Assembly: GCF_023343835.1 (NCBI RefSeq)
Contig: NC_064433.1
Span: forward strand, 72,830,823 to 72,894,822
From: Lagopus muta
Lineage: Eukaryota; Chordata; Aves; Galliformes; Phasianidae
Reading direction: 5' to 3'
Length of the DNA: 64,000 bases
This document shows positions 1-11,050 of the stretch, in pieces. A program made the position numbers and the translations under genes. How positions within the stretch are numbered: the stretch's first letter is position 1; the number at the start of each line of letters is the position of its first letter. The notes beneath the pieces were generated by a model that was not told the DNA's origin, ran no database searches, and was given only the letters and a program-made list of their open reading frames with translations.

Positions 1-619
1 TGAGCAAATGGCAAGCATATCTGTAATTCCAAAAATAGATTTGCTCCTTGTAAACACCTTCATGGTGAAAACAAACTAAATTAAAATTCTCTCCAAGATT
101 TTTCCTACCATCAGAAGAAGAAGCCTGTAGGCACTTGAAATGAGTTGAGTAATATAGATGCAAAATATTATTACTAAGTGCACTAGCACTCTGTGATGAG
201 GAATTTTTTGGCAAAAGCAACTGAGTGGATAAACTCCAGAGACCTGAATGTATCATGAAAACAAACCTTATCAACCAAACAACAGCACCCTTTCCTAAAC
301 TATGACCTCTCTCTCATGTTAATGGGACCTATAAAAGATTTGTACCTACATGCAGTGGCCGTAACAACAAGGATGATTACAAATACAAAAGCTTACTTGT
401 ACCAGGTGGGTGAAATCTAGAGAGCAGATCTCGAGGTGTCTGTTACAGTGGGAGAAGTGCTGACACTTAGTTTTGGTTTCTCTGTCAGTTTCAACTCGGG
501 CCTTTGACTGAGGGAGTCATTACAGAGTCTCTCCCAGAATACAGTCAGCTAGTAAGTGTTTCAGGCATGTATCACCAAAAGCAAGAGGATTACTCATGGA
601 TGCTCTGAGGAGCAATCGC
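1..619. other. Unassigned flank left of the provirus
   Basis: I see no gene, repeat family or RNA in this stretch. It is ordinary AT-rich single-copy-looking DNA that ends at the 5-bp target duplication of the ERV-L provirus. Confidence 0.5.
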
Positions 620-624
620 ATATC
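620..624. repeat. Left target-site duplication of the ERV-L provirus
   Basis: The five bases ATATC lie directly before the TG that opens the low-coordinate LTR. The same five bases follow the other LTR at 5954-5958. A 5-bp duplication fits the usual ERV-L pattern and fixes both ends of the insertion. Confidence 0.8.
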
Positions 625-862
625 TGTCAACGGTTTATGGGATGGTTCGGCCCAGTTCTGTGACCAGTGGGGTGGAGGGATTTTGCAAAATCTGCGCCTC
701 CAGAAAAAGGGAACAGGAGACCCCAACATAATTAAAAATAGCAGCAATGATCTGAGGAGAAACAAACTAATTTACTAAATATAGTATCGGGAATGCAAGA
801 TAACACACCATAATACAATATAAGCAGAATTGAAGCTAATAAATCAAATATAATAAATCGAA
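625..862 (-). repeat. 3' LTR of the ERV-L provirus, U3 part deleted
   Basis: This aligns at roughly 90% by eye with the first 237 bp (plus-strand order) of the other LTR from 5426 onward, including the shared block around the AATTAAAAATAGC string. Similarity stops near 862, where integrase-derived sequence begins. In element orientation the LTR therefore lacks about the first 290 bp (most of U3), and the usual polypurine tract before it is also missing. One deletion joining the integrase end to mid-LTR explains this. Confidence 0.8.
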
Positions 863-1828
863 TATGATGCATCACCCACCAAATGGACCCAGGTCCCTGG
901 GCAAAAACAGTTCCACAAAGAGGTTTGCCCTTCCCAGAAGCTGGAAAGACCCAAACTGCTTTTCCCAACATGTTCTTTACATGTTCTACAGGGACCTTAT
1001 CTCCCTTGACAGTATGTAGGGAGCTAGCAGGACCATCACAACTGATAGATCCTTGAGTGTTGACTAACCAGGTGGCTTCTGCCAAATGCTTCTCCCAATG
1101 CTTAACTGTTCTGCCACCTGTTGCTTTCAACATGGTTTTTAACAACCCATTGTAGCATTCAATTTTACCAGAAGCTGGTGCATGATAGGGGATATGATAA
1201 ATCCACTCGATGCCATGATCTTTGGCCCAAGAATTTACAAGAGAATTTCTGAAATGAGTCCCATTATCTGACTCAATTCTTTCTGTGGTGCCTTGTGGCC
1301 ACAGGACTTGTTTCTTGAGACCTAATATGGTGTTTCGGGTGGTAGCATGGGATACTGCATATGTTTCAAGCCACCCAGTGGTTGCCTCCACCATAGTAAG
1401 CACATAACGCTTACCACTGTGAGATCGTGACAAGGTGATATAATCAACCTGCCTTGCCTCCCCACATTTATACTTTTGCCATTCCCCTACCCCCCAGAGA
1501 GGTTTCATCCTCTTGGCTTGTTTTAATTGTGGTGCATGTGTCACAGTCATGAATAACCTGTGCAATAGCATCCATAGTTAAGTCCACCCCTCAGTCTCTA
1601 GCCCATTTGTATGTTGCATCTCTTCCTTGATGGCCCGAGGTCTCGTGGGCCCACTGAGCTAGAAATAATTCACTCTTGTGTTGCCAGTACAAGTCTATTT
1701 GAGCCACTTCAATTCTGGCAGCTCGGTCTGCCTGATGGTTATTTTGCTGTTCTTCAGTAGCCCGACTCTTGGGCACATGAGCATCTACATGGCGCACCTT
1801 TACAACCATAGTCTTTGTTCGGGCAGAA
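863..1828 (-). pseudogene. ERV-L integrase, broken
   Basis: This is the integrase part of pol, which would join viral DNA to the host genome. The zinc-binding N-terminal segment lies at about 1520-1760, with the histidine pair near SGHQGRD and the cysteine pair near CDTC. The catalytic core shows the first Asp in QVDYITL, the second in ESDNGTHF, and the Glu in SGKIEC, with 35 residues between the second Asp and the Glu (DD35E). The frame is interrupted by one stop near 1600 and a one-base shift near 1527 in a short A run; the core itself stays open from about 1520 down to 863. The C-terminal end runs into LTR-derived sequence. It is inactive as it stands because the two parts are not in one frame. 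Confidence 0.85.
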
Positions 1829-1997
1829 ATCACAGAATCACAGAATTGCAGGGGTTGGAAGGGACCTCCAGAGATCATCGAGTCCAACCCCCCTGCCAAA
1901 GCAGGTTCCCTACACCAAGTCACACAAGTAGGCATCCAGGCAGGTCTTGAACATCTCCAGAGGAGACTCTACAGCCTCCCTGGGCAGCCCAAGTAAA
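1829..1997 (-). mobile_element. CR1 LINE 3' fragment inserted in ERV pol
   Basis: The plus strand opens with the (ATCACAGA) tail repeat followed by the antisense of the CR1 3' end, GGTTGGAAGGGACCTCC. At its high end a short peptide of the CR1 ORF2 C-terminus ([15 protein letters not shown]) is fused to RNase H sequence. ERV coding sequence resumes on both sides, so this 5'-truncated CR1 landed in the provirus between RNase H and integrase and is younger than it. Confidence 0.85.
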
Positions 1998-2400
1998 ATG
2001 TCTTTCCACAGTTCAGCAGCCCAAATAGGTTTACCCTTTCTTTGCCAGTTGTTCTGTTCCCACTGCTGCAACCATGCCCATAAAGCATTTGCCACCATCC
2101 ATGAGTCAGTGTGAAAATAAGGCATTGGCCACCTCTCCTGTTCAGCAACATCTAAGGCCAGTTGGATGGCCTTTACCTCTGAAAATTGTCTTGATTCTCC
2201 TTTCCCTTCAGTGGCCTCTGCAATTTGTTGTGTGGAGCTCCACACAGCAGATTTCCATCTGCTATGCTTTCCCACAATATCACATGATCCATCAGTGTGA
2301 ACAGGGCATATTTCTTTTCATTTTCTGGTAATTCATTGTTCATTGTCTTTAGCACACAATACCTCTTCTGCTGGCGATGTTCCAAACTTTTTGCCTTCAG
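1998..2400 (-). pseudogene. ERV-L RNase H domain, frameshifted
   Basis: The region encodes an RNase H type I fold piece, which would remove the RNA strand during reverse transcription. Visible motifs are the SEVKAIQLALD helix with its Glu and the FHTDSWMVANALW segment with its Asp. The first catalytic Asp region, after the YALFT strand, is lost to a frameshift near 2290. A CR1 insertion cuts the C-terminal side at 1997. It is non-functional. Confidence 0.8.
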
Positions 2401-3703
2401 GCCAGTCCATGACCACCTCTAGGATTCCTGGACAGTGCTCACTGCGTAATCAACGCAATCCACTTACTCCAAGTGGCATCGGTAGCATGATGGGTGGAGG
2501 GAACCTTTCCCTGGAACATCCAGTTCAGCACTGGCAGTTGAGGTGCCAGCAGGAGCTGTGTTTCAGTACCAGTTTCTTCGGAAGCAGCCCAAACCCCCTC
2601 ATCTGCAGCTAAGATCTCCTTTTCAATTGGAGTGTAGCACTCTTCGGACCCTCTGTACACCCGACTACAAAATCCCAGGGGTCGGCCTGAGGTCTCTCCT
2701 GAAGCTCTTTGCCACAAACTCCAAGTGGGACCTTTCTCTCCAGCAGCAGTGTAGAGGATGTTCTTTACATCCTGTTCCATCCATACTGGCCCTAGGGCCA
2801 TGGCACGGGCTATCTCCTGCTTAATCTGCTTGAAAGCCTGCTGCTGCTCAGGACCCCACGCAAAATCATTCTTCTTCCACATCACCTGATAAAGGGGACT
2901 CACAATGAGGCTGTAGTTTGGAACATGCATTCTCCAAAAACCCACTACACCCAGAAATGATTGTGTCTCTTTCTTATTAGAAGGTGGAGACATGGCAGTG
3001 ATTTTGTCTATCACATCTGTCGGGATGTGACAATGGCCATCTTGCCACTTTATACCTAGGAACTGAATTTCCTGGGCAGGTCCTTTCACTTTGCTTTGCT
3101 TAATAGCGAAACCAGCATGCAGAAGGATTTGGAGTACTTGCTCTCCTTTCTCAAAAACTTCCCTTCCTGTGTTGCCCCTCACAGTAATGTCATCAATGTA
3201 CTGTAAGTGCTCAGGAGCACTGCCCTGTTCCTGTGCAGCTTGGATCAACGCATGGCAAATGGTTGGGCTATGTTTCCGCCCCTGGGGCAAATGATTCCAG
3301 GTGTACTGAATACCCCTCCAGGTGAAAGCAAACTGTGGCCTAGATTCTTTGGCCAAAGGAATGGAGAAAAAGGCATTAGCAATGTCAATGGTGGCATACC
3401 TGCTTTTGACTCCAATTCATGCTGGAGTTCTAACATGTCCAGCACAGCAGCACTCAGTGGGGGTGCGACTTCATTCACACCACGGTAGTCTGCTATTAGC
3501 CTCCATTCTCCACTGGCTTTACGCACTGGCCATATGGGGCTGTTAAAAGGTGAGTGAGTTTTGCTGATCACTCCCTGGCTCTCTAGTTGATGAATCAACT
3601 TCTGAATGGGGAGCAAGGAATCCCTGTTGGTGCAGCACTGCCGTCTGTGCACCGTTTTTATATCAATCGGTACCTGTTGCTCTTTCACTTGTAGCAACCA
3701 CAA
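2401..3703 (-). pseudogene. ERV-L reverse transcriptase, frameshifted
   Basis: This is the polymerase domain of pol. The N-terminal fingers are in the frame 3245-3703 (motif FNSPIWPV, then WRLIADYRGVN). Motif A (DIANAFF) lies near 3370 in another frame, after which 2439-3356 is open through the LPQG motif, the YIDD catalytic box near 3190, and the connection domain (QSFLGVVGFWRMH). The two frames overlap, so at least one indel near 3360-3390 inactivates the enzyme. The YIDD box and the downstream connection sequence support the ERV-L-like assignment. Confidence 0.88.
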
Positions 3704-3786
3704 ACAGATGGATCTTCTGATAGTCCAGGCAAGACAGATAACTCCTTAACACCTTCTGTGTCTACAGCAGCTATTCCAAAGGCCCA

Positions 3787-4045
3787 TCAATACCCTTTGG
3801 GATCCTTAAAGTATCCCCTTCTGAGGTAATCAATACCAAGTATACACGGAGTCCCTGGACCAGTCACAATAGGGTGCTTTTGCCGGTCTTTACCAGTGAG
3901 GCTGATTTCGGCCTCCAACATAGTCAGCTGTTGGGAACCCCCAGTCACCCCATGAATATAAACTGATTTTGTCCCTTGGTGACTCGAGGGCATTAGAGTG
4001 CACTGTGCACCAGTGTCCACCAGGACCTTATATTTCTGTGGTTCT
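3787..4045 (-). pseudogene. ERV-L aspartic protease domain
   Basis: The frame carries the retroviral protease active site LVDTGAQ near 4010 and the late ILGIDYL motif near 3830, with a glycine-rich flap between them. The length of about 80 residues past the active Asp suits a retroviral protease monomer. It sits between gag-like sequence and RT in the expected order. The frame stops at 3787, before RT begins, so it is not continuous with RT. Confidence 0.75.
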
Positions 4046-4087
4046 GATGTCCCAGGCCATCAAATCCACACAGTCCAATACACTCTA

Positions 4088-5202
4088 TTATCCCTTCCCC
4101 CTCCCCCTGGCTGGGGGCAGGGCCCTTCTATTTGTTACTCTGTTGTCTGCAGCAACTGGAGCAATCACCTTTTTGGGGAAGTTCACCTTGGTGGTTGATT
4201 TGCCTTGTAATTCTTTTACCCGTGCTTGAAGTGCAGGAGTAGGTTGTTTATGCCACTTCTTCATATCTTCTCCATGGTTACGTAGGTAATGCCACAAGGC
4301 AAAACGTGACGTAGTCTTACTGTTGTCACTTGCTCGAGCAGGAGGACGTCTTCTTTTGATAGCTGAGACATTGGATGACACTGGCTGGGAGGAAATCAAG
4401 TTAATCAGCCCCTTCAGTAGGCTGTTTTGGGAATTCTGGTCCCCATTGGATGAATCCATCAGCATCAGGCATGGTTGACAGTTTGTCTATTATATCTTCT
4501 TGTTTGTCCTCCCTCAATTTGGAGGGCATCTCTTTCGGACTTGAGGATATCCCTCTCAGACTGGAGGGCATCTCTCTTGAATTGGAGGTCTTTTCTCTCA
4601 ACTAGGAGATTCTCTCACTCAGCCTGCAGATTCTCCCTCTCGGCTCAGAGTCTCTCCTGGAAACTCTCCTTTTCAGCTTGGAGGCTCTCTCGCTCATTTT
4701 GTACTGTCTCCCTGATACTCTCCCTTTCAGCTCTCAGACACTCTCTCTCAATTTCACAAACTCCCTCCCTCTCCGGGATACTATTGAATAAGGCCTGATA
4801 AGCATTAGCCAGACCCCAAATCATTTGTGCCTCCTCAGATCTGCCTGAGCCGCAACATTCCTGTCTCAAATATGTGTTTAAGCTCTCAGGGTCTTTCAGA
4901 TGTTCAGGAGTGAAGTTCCATGACATCGAAGATGTCCATCTGTCTAAAATCTCTCCCAAGCCTCTCCACACTCCCTGCCACTCAGTGTTCTCTGGCTTTG
5001 GGGAGGGCTTCCTCAAAATATAATAAATACAAATACTGAGTGAAATGATTAGCAGTACATTCAGGGAGATTAACAATGTGATCAGGTGAGCATTCAAAAA
5101 TTGCATAAAGGATTCAAATGAGACACGGGGAGCCTGCTTAAAAATCACAAATTCTGTAAAATTAGCAGCTCCCTCTGCAAACAGGATTAAAAGAGAAAGC
5201 AA
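4088..5202 (-). pseudogene. ERV-L gag-like region with hydrophobic N-terminus and coiled coil
   Basis: The first frame (4645-5202, 185 codons) opens with a hydrophobic start (MLSLLILFAEG) and has a second, about 22-residue hydrophobic segment near residues 40-62, followed by the basic/proline stretch RKPSPKPE. Then come a helical region and a long run of charged repeats of the type RESLQAE that predict a coiled coil. The repeats continue through in-frame stops near 4645 and 4615 into the 4401-4601 frame, and 4088-4465 holds a basic C-terminal part (IKRRRPPAR). No CCHC zinc knuckle is visible. Position and coiled coil fit gag; the membrane-like segment is unusual. The boundaries of mature proteins cannot be told. 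Confidence 0.65.
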
Positions 5203-5425
5203 AATCTTTTTTTTTTTCTCTCTCTCTCTTTACAGAAGCAAGACAGCAGTGCTCAAAGTTTACAAATATCCTAGAATATTGGCTGTCTGCCTGGACTTTC
5301 AAGGTCAAGTTTTCAGTGAGCACCTGTGAAAGAGATAAACTTTCCCAACGAAGCTCTCCAAGAGCAGAAATAGATTCGTTCTAAAAAGCTAAAAAGCAGC
5401 CAATGCCCACATTCTCCACTGAGAA

Positions 5426-5953
5426 TGTCAACGGTTTACGGGCTGGTTCTGCCCAGTTCCGTGACTAGAGGGGCAGAGGGATTCCACAAAATCCACGCCT
5501 CCAGAAAAAGGGAACAGGGGACTCCAGAATAATTAAAAATAGCGGCAATGATCTGAGAAGAAACAAACTAATTTACTAAATACAGTATCAGAATGCAAGA
5601 TAACACACCATAATACAATATAATAAGAATTGAAACTAATAAAGCAAATATAATGAGAGAGAGAACGTCTGAAAGGTGGATAGGCCTCATCGCAACACTG
5701 AGGTGAGACGCGCAGTCCAGTTGAGCAGCAGGGAGATGAAAAAGAGTCAGTGAAGAAGAGCGGATGAAGAAGAGTGCATCAGGTGACCTTGCCAGGAATT
5801 AAATCTCCTCTCTGACCGCAAAGCCCCCCGGGGAATGTAGTTCTTCTCTACTTCTCAGGTACCCGGAACTTGAGCATCAACGCTTAAACTCCCAGTGCAC
5901 TACATGATGCTATGATGTGGAATACCAAGAACAAAAATCATAAAAGCATGACA
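5426..5953 (-). repeat. 5' LTR of the ERV-L provirus
   Basis: This is a 528-bp LTR ending in TG...CA on the element strand. The 3' part (5426-5662) is duplicated at 625-862, and the whole unit is related to the lone LTR at 62307-62818. It directly abuts the target duplication ATATC at 5954-5958. I could not identify a convincing primer-binding site just inside it. Confidence 0.85.
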
Positions 5954-5958
5954 ATATC
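5954..5958. repeat. Right target-site duplication of the ERV-L provirus
   Basis: ATATC here matches 620-624 on the other side of the element. Confidence 0.8.
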
Positions 5959-8900
5959 CAAGGCACAATTCAGGATTCAGCCTTACTAAGGTTATTCTTC
6001 TGTATTATACTTTTATCATGTTTTCTCCCCCATCATGAACTGCGAAAGTTCTCACTGGAAGATTTGACATGCTGTGCATGTTTTCCCAAATGCAAAGAGA
6101 AAAAAAAGGAAGGTTAGTCAGTGGTTGTGAAAAAGCAATGTCACCGAAAATCACTGGTATGGAATTTTAATACCAGATAGTCTCCTTTACTACCTTTTGG
6201 TATACCATCTTGCTGCAACACTACAGGGAGGTATACTGCAAAGGAGTGTAATGGAGAACATGGGCCTAAAAATAGAGATGTCTGGGAAGTAATGATTTTC
6301 CCCAAAGAAACATAAGATTGGCATTTTTAAAAAAAGTAAAAAAAAAAAAAGAAAACATCGAAATTTCAAGTATAACGTGGAAAGATTTTGTATTATTGAG
6401 CTTAGATTTTTTCTTCCTTCTAAACAACACTGAAGATTTTTAACAAAAAATATTGCCTTCCCCAAGAAAACTACACCTACAGACATAATTAAAAGCTCTT
6501 TTAAAATATTTCCTTCAAATTATACTTATTTTTTTTCTGCCTATGTCATCTTTTATTTCCATCTTCTGCTTCTCACATGGAAACCACTGACTGGTACTCA
6601 GGTGGTAACAAACTAAAAAAATTAGCATATCCATCTTTCTTAACCAAGCTTCCACTGCTTTTCTCTTTCTTCGTGTTTGTTAGTGCTCATTTATTTCCCT
6701 TGATGGAAACTTGTAATTTCATTTCCTTACCTTCTCATTATATGTTACTGCCTGCTGGCAATCTTTCCCATTTGTTTCCCTGAAGATGACATATTCCGTA
6801 GGACTTTAAAAAGACTAACCAGTTTTTCCTCACAATACTGAAAGTACTCAGTAAGTATTATTATATCAGTTTTAGACATGAAAAAATATAAGCAGAAATG
6901 ATGACTTTGTTTGACCATAATCATGAAAGAATTTGTTGCTAGAGTTTAACTTTTAGTTTATACTTTTCTCTTAATCAATCCATTAATCCATTTTTCTCTC
7001 TGTTCTGATGCAGCAATACTCTCTTTTAAACCTTCCTAAAAACATTTTGACACTGGACTCCTTTAAATTCCTACACTACGTTTTTGCCTCTCATAGTTGG
7101 AAATTAGCCCCAAGAGCTCCTCACCATGCCAGCAGTTTGCCCAAGGGCTTCTCAGTCAGAAGCACAACCTTCAGAATTTGAAGTTGCTACATATGATCAT
7201 AGTGAAGACCAAGGAATCTTCTTTTCACCATTTTTTCTTGATGACTCAGAAGGATACGGGTTTGAGAACATGGAGCAGAGACATGTGAATACTATCTGTG
7301 GAGCTGAAACCAAACTGTTATTCTATCAGAAAACTTCGCATATAGTGGGATGTTCTGGGCTGTTGGGAGAATAACCTGCCTGCCCCTAAGAGGAGCAACA
7401 AGAATGAGTTAATGGAGTTTTCCTTTGGATTGTTCAGGCTGAATTTCAAATACAAACCTGAGTTTGAATTTCAGAATGAAGGCTTGCGTAACAAGAGGCC
7501 CTGGGAGGATAGAGAGGACCTTGTCTCTGCTTCAGGCTGTGAAGGGTAGTACTTGAAGAATGCAAATTATTAACATGTGCATGACGTGTGAGTTAAGGAG
7601 TTGTATTTTTTTAATCTTAAAACCAAATTATGTTTCTGGGTTTGGTCAGCTGGGCATGCAAGCATATTATGCCTAAGAAGTTGTTTTTCCTTTTTGAGAC
7701 TGCAGATGAGAGAGATCTGATAAACCTTGGAATGCACATACAAACAAAACTTCCTTATTTTGAGAGACCACTGCAATTCCAGTTAATGTTAAGGCCATAT
7801 GTTAAATATAGACATCCAATTTCCAGCACAAGCTCTCCACTTACCACCCCAAATGCGTTCAGCACAGTTTCAAGGAAATGAGATAGGCTAAGCACAGTTT
7901 ATATCAAATTTAGCATGTATTTTGTGCTTTTCTTCATCTTTATAGGGAGGCTCATCAGTGGAGAGGAATAGGAGTCAGACATTCGTATGCAATAGAATCC
8001 TTCCCTCACATGGCACAAGCTTGAACACGATTGCAGCCCTCGTGCAGGCTGTGTTTGTGGAAGTGCCAGAAAGTACAGATAAAATCTACAGTGTGCTTTG
8101 TCTCTTTGAGCTGAGTATGGTGTTTGTAACACAAATCGAGCGACAATCCTCAGAAACTGAAACTCTTGTATGGGTTACCTTGATATACTGGCATCCACAA
8201 AGCTTTCTATGCTCCCTATCCTTCTCAGGGTTGCAGTCTTGTTAGCTCTTGTAAGATAAGCCTGTTTGGGCCAGAGTGGATAACCAGCAGAGAACTGAGC
8301 TGTGACTCAGTAGGTAGCATTCTTCCCTTCGAGTCAGTGTTGAACTGTGTACCTATGTATAGTGCTAAGAAGTTTTATTGAACTTCTAGTGCTACTGTTC
8401 TACTGAAGTTGCTGAATTTTGGACAAGACTGAGAAACCAACCTCACAACTGTATTTGGCTTTTGAAATATCTATGGTCTTTTCATCAGCAGTGTTTACCA
8501 GGTATCCTGATTGCATTGTATCTTGATAGCATGGAAAATGTATTTCACTCACATTTGCTCCCTCTGTTACTTCAGTGAACTCTTGTTCTTCACAATTACA
8601 GTGCAATGTATTCAGGAGGATATGTTGTACTTAATGTCACCTTCTGATTTTAATACTGGTTGAAATGATTTGCATACACATGACAAATCTGTTTTTCATA
8701 AGCCATTTTTTCATATATGTTAGGTGTCCTTACCATATACACAGAGTACTTCCACAAAACTTAAACCAGAAATCAGCATAGGTAGAAAGAACACCATATT
8801 CCTCAAAGGCTAGTTTATCTTAAGGCTGTTGATACCATGGCCAGGTACTTTTATCCCCTCAGTTCACAATGAAGTGCAAATATTATGTTGTGCTTAGGAG

Positions 8901-9480
8901 ACAACAGCCTTCATCAAAGGGGTATGAAGAAACATGCATGGCCTGAGGAGGTCCAAGTTCTTCTGCGTGTCCTGTTGCCATTGTCATACACTGCAAAGGC
9001 AACCAGCTCTGAAACATTGTGCTTAAACTCACTTTTACTCATTTTCTCACTTGTGATGGCTGACATGCATGTCTATATACCTCTCAGAAATGGAGAAAGA
9101 AGCCTCATTCGCCAGCATCAAGACATACACGCTGACTGATGCTTATTTTGTTTGTTCTATGATTACAGCTTTTTATAGGTGACTGAGAAAGCAGATGGAT
9201 GAACAAGCAGTTCCTGATGGCTTCTGTCAGCTGTTGACAATACCTACTAATGTGCTTTTTATGAAAGAGACCTGATGCCTCTTGTGGATGGTAGAGTGAG
9301 TATGTGTTGTGTTAATCAGTAAAAATTAGAAGTCAGTGAAGAGCAGGAACAGCAAATGTGAGATTTTGACTGCTTTTTGTTCACAAGGAGATGGTGTCAG
9401 ACTCTAGCAGTTTGTGTGATTTAATGTCACATTTATTTCATGCGCTTTAGCAAAGCTTTTCACAAACATGTTGATTTTAG
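5959..9480. other. Unassigned intergenic DNA
   Basis: AT-rich sequence with short A/T runs. Several short open frames occur (for example 7126-7374), but none has a recognisable domain or splice context. I see no repeat family here. Confidence 0.4.
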
Positions 9481-9548
9481 ACCTCAACTTTTAAAAATGT
9501 AAGACACATATTTTATTCATAAAAAACAACTCTCCACTAAATCATGTC
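9481..9548. repeat. 68-bp direct repeat, copy 1
   Basis: The 68 bp starting ACCTCAACTTTT recur at 10328-10395 with three substitutions and no gaps. The last 15 or so bases already belong to the antisense CR1 that follows, so the repeat covers flank plus CR1 edge and is not a simple insertion-site duplication. Confidence 0.85.
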
Positions 9549-9755
9549 CATGAGCACCACATCCAAATGGTTTTTAAACACATCCGGGGATGGTGACTCA
9601 ACCGCCTCCCTGGGGAGCCTACTCCAGTGCCTAACAACCCATTCTGTAAAGAAGCGTCTCCTGATATCCAACCTAAACTTACCCTTATGCAACTTAAGGC
9701 ATTTCCCCTCGTCCTGCCAACCCTGCTCTCATTGTAATCACCTTTCAGATATTGG
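9534..9755 (-). mobile_element. CR1 LINE fragment (ORF2 end), antisense
   Basis: The plus strand reads as the complement of the CR1 ORF2 C-terminal region, with the phrase TCCCTGGGGAGCCTACTCCA and the following block on valve-like residues typical of other copies in this window. It is truncated at both ends and abuts a sense CR1 piece at 9756. Confidence 0.75.
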
Positions 9756-10300
9756 AATACATCAGCAGTAAGAGGAGGGTTAGGGAGAATTTTCGTTCCT
9801 TGTTGGATGCCGAGGGCAACTTGGAGGCCAAGGATCAGGATAAGGCTGAGATGCTTAATGCCTTCTTCGCCTCAGTCTTTAACAGTAAGAATTGTTAATG
9901 CCTGGGAACACAGCCCCCTGTGCTGGCAGATAGGGATGGGGAACAAAATAGGCCCTGCATGATTCATGATGAGATAATTTTGGACCTGCTCCAAAAGCTG
10001 GATGCTCACAAGTCCATGGGGCTGGATGGATCGCACCTGGAGTAGTGAGGGAGCTGGTGGATGTGGCTGCCAAGCCACTTTCCATCATTCTTTGTCAGTC
10101 CTGGCTAACCGTGGATGTCCCGGCAAATTGGAAACTGGCAAATGAGATGCCTATCTTCAAAAAGGGCCTGAAAGATGGTCCTGTAGCTACAAACCTATCA
10201 TTCTCACCTAGGTGCCTGGGAAGGTTATGAAACGGATAATCTTAGGAGCCATCATGGATCAGTTAAAGATCAACCAGGGGATCAGCAGAACTGAACTTGG
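9756..10300 (+). mobile_element. CR1 LINE fragment (ORF2 linker and RT start), sense
   Basis: It encodes, in broken frames, the segment between endonuclease and RT: NAFFASVF, then KSMGLDGS, the ELVDVAAKPLSIILCQSW stretch, and PIFKKG. These match the start of the open CR1 frame at 52395. Stops and shifts are frequent. Orientation is opposite to its neighbours on both sides, which suggests an inversion or a separate insertion. Confidence 0.8.
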
Positions 10301-10327
10301 CCAGTAAGATGAAGGACAATAATAAAT

Positions 10328-10395
10328 ACCTCAACTTTTAAAGATGTAAGACACATATTTTATTTATAAAAAACAACCCTCCACTAAATCATGTC
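10328..10395. repeat. 68-bp direct repeat, copy 2
   Basis: Near-copy of 9481-9548 (65 of 68 bases), in the same orientation, 847 bp downstream. It sits exactly between a sense CR1 piece and an antisense CR1 piece. Confidence 0.85.
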
Positions 10396-10710
10396 AGGAT
10401 GACGGTTCAAAGCTGCGCTTTGGCTTTTCTAATTTTCTCCCTGCACAGCTTCACTACGTACCTGTAATCATCATAAGTATCTTGCCCACTCTTCCAGAGT
10501 CCATAAACATTCCTTTTGTTCTTGAGTTCCAGACTAAGGTCTCTGTTCAGTCAGTCCTGACTCCTTGCCTGTTGGCTTGTCTTCTGTGACTTGAGGATGG
10601 TCAGCTCCTGCACCTTTCAAATTACTTCCTTAAAGTATTAACAGCCTCCTGGGGCTCCCACTCTCTCTAAAACTACCTCCCAAGGGACCCTCTCAAGTTG
10701 TATTTGTTAC
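10396..10710 (-). mobile_element. CR1 LINE fragment (endonuclease-RT linker), antisense
   Basis: The block starting at the words GCTTTGGCTTTTCTAATTTT and running through the CTCCCTGCACAGC stretch parallels 42897-43200, part of the long antisense CR1. It is highly diverged and without an open frame. Confidence 0.65.
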
Positions 10711-11050
10711 AAAATAAATTCCCTAATTGAGGCGCCATTGTCAAGCCTGGAATACATCAGCTTCTTCTGCAGCAGCTGGTAGGCATCCCTTCCAAAGCAG
10801 AAAGCACCACATGGACTATGGCATGCCCTGGGCTCCTCTACAGTAATGCCTCTTAGCAAACATCTCCAGTGCTAAGCAAGTAGAGTGACAGTAAAGTTGT
10901 GCTCCCTTCCTGTAGGACTCCTGTATCAAGTACATCTGAGAAACTATAGTGCATGAAAACAATGAAATAGCCATATTTTTTAGTCATTTCTAAATTGAAA
11001 TAGAGCTTATCTTCTTTTTGAAATGAGTTTATTATGAGGTCTGGTAAAAA
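10711..11050. other. Unassigned spacer between CR1 pieces
   Basis: No clear match to CR1 or other families, and no gene signal. Confidence 0.35.

Larger units (their letters stand above)
625..5953 (-). mobile_element. ERV-L-like endogenous retrovirus provirus, inactive
   Basis: This is a complete-layout, decayed endogenous retrovirus on the minus strand. Reading from high to low coordinate it has a 5' LTR (5426-5953), a gag-like region with a coiled coil, an aspartic protease, reverse transcriptase, RNase H, integrase, and a partial 3' LTR (625 to about 862). The order gag-pro-RT-RNaseH-IN, the YIDD polymerase motif, the DD35E integrase and the absence of env fit class III (ERV-L) elements. 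Both ends carry TG...CA termini and a perfect 5-bp duplication, ATATC. Every coding part is broken by stops or frameshifts, and a CR1 fragment interrupts pol at 1829-1997. The family call is by protein resemblance; a search against an avian repeat library would settle the subfamily. Confidence 0.9.

Noticed and set aside
4475..4798. 107-codon plus-strand frame rich in Ser and Leu
   Set aside because: Antisense shadow of the gag coiled-coil repeats.
5400..5425. Primer-binding site next to the 5' LTR
   Set aside because: The sequence just inside the LTR does not match a tRNA 3' end well enough to call.
7126..7374. 82-codon frame with acidic and aromatic residues
   Set aside because: No domain, no neighbours and no splice support.
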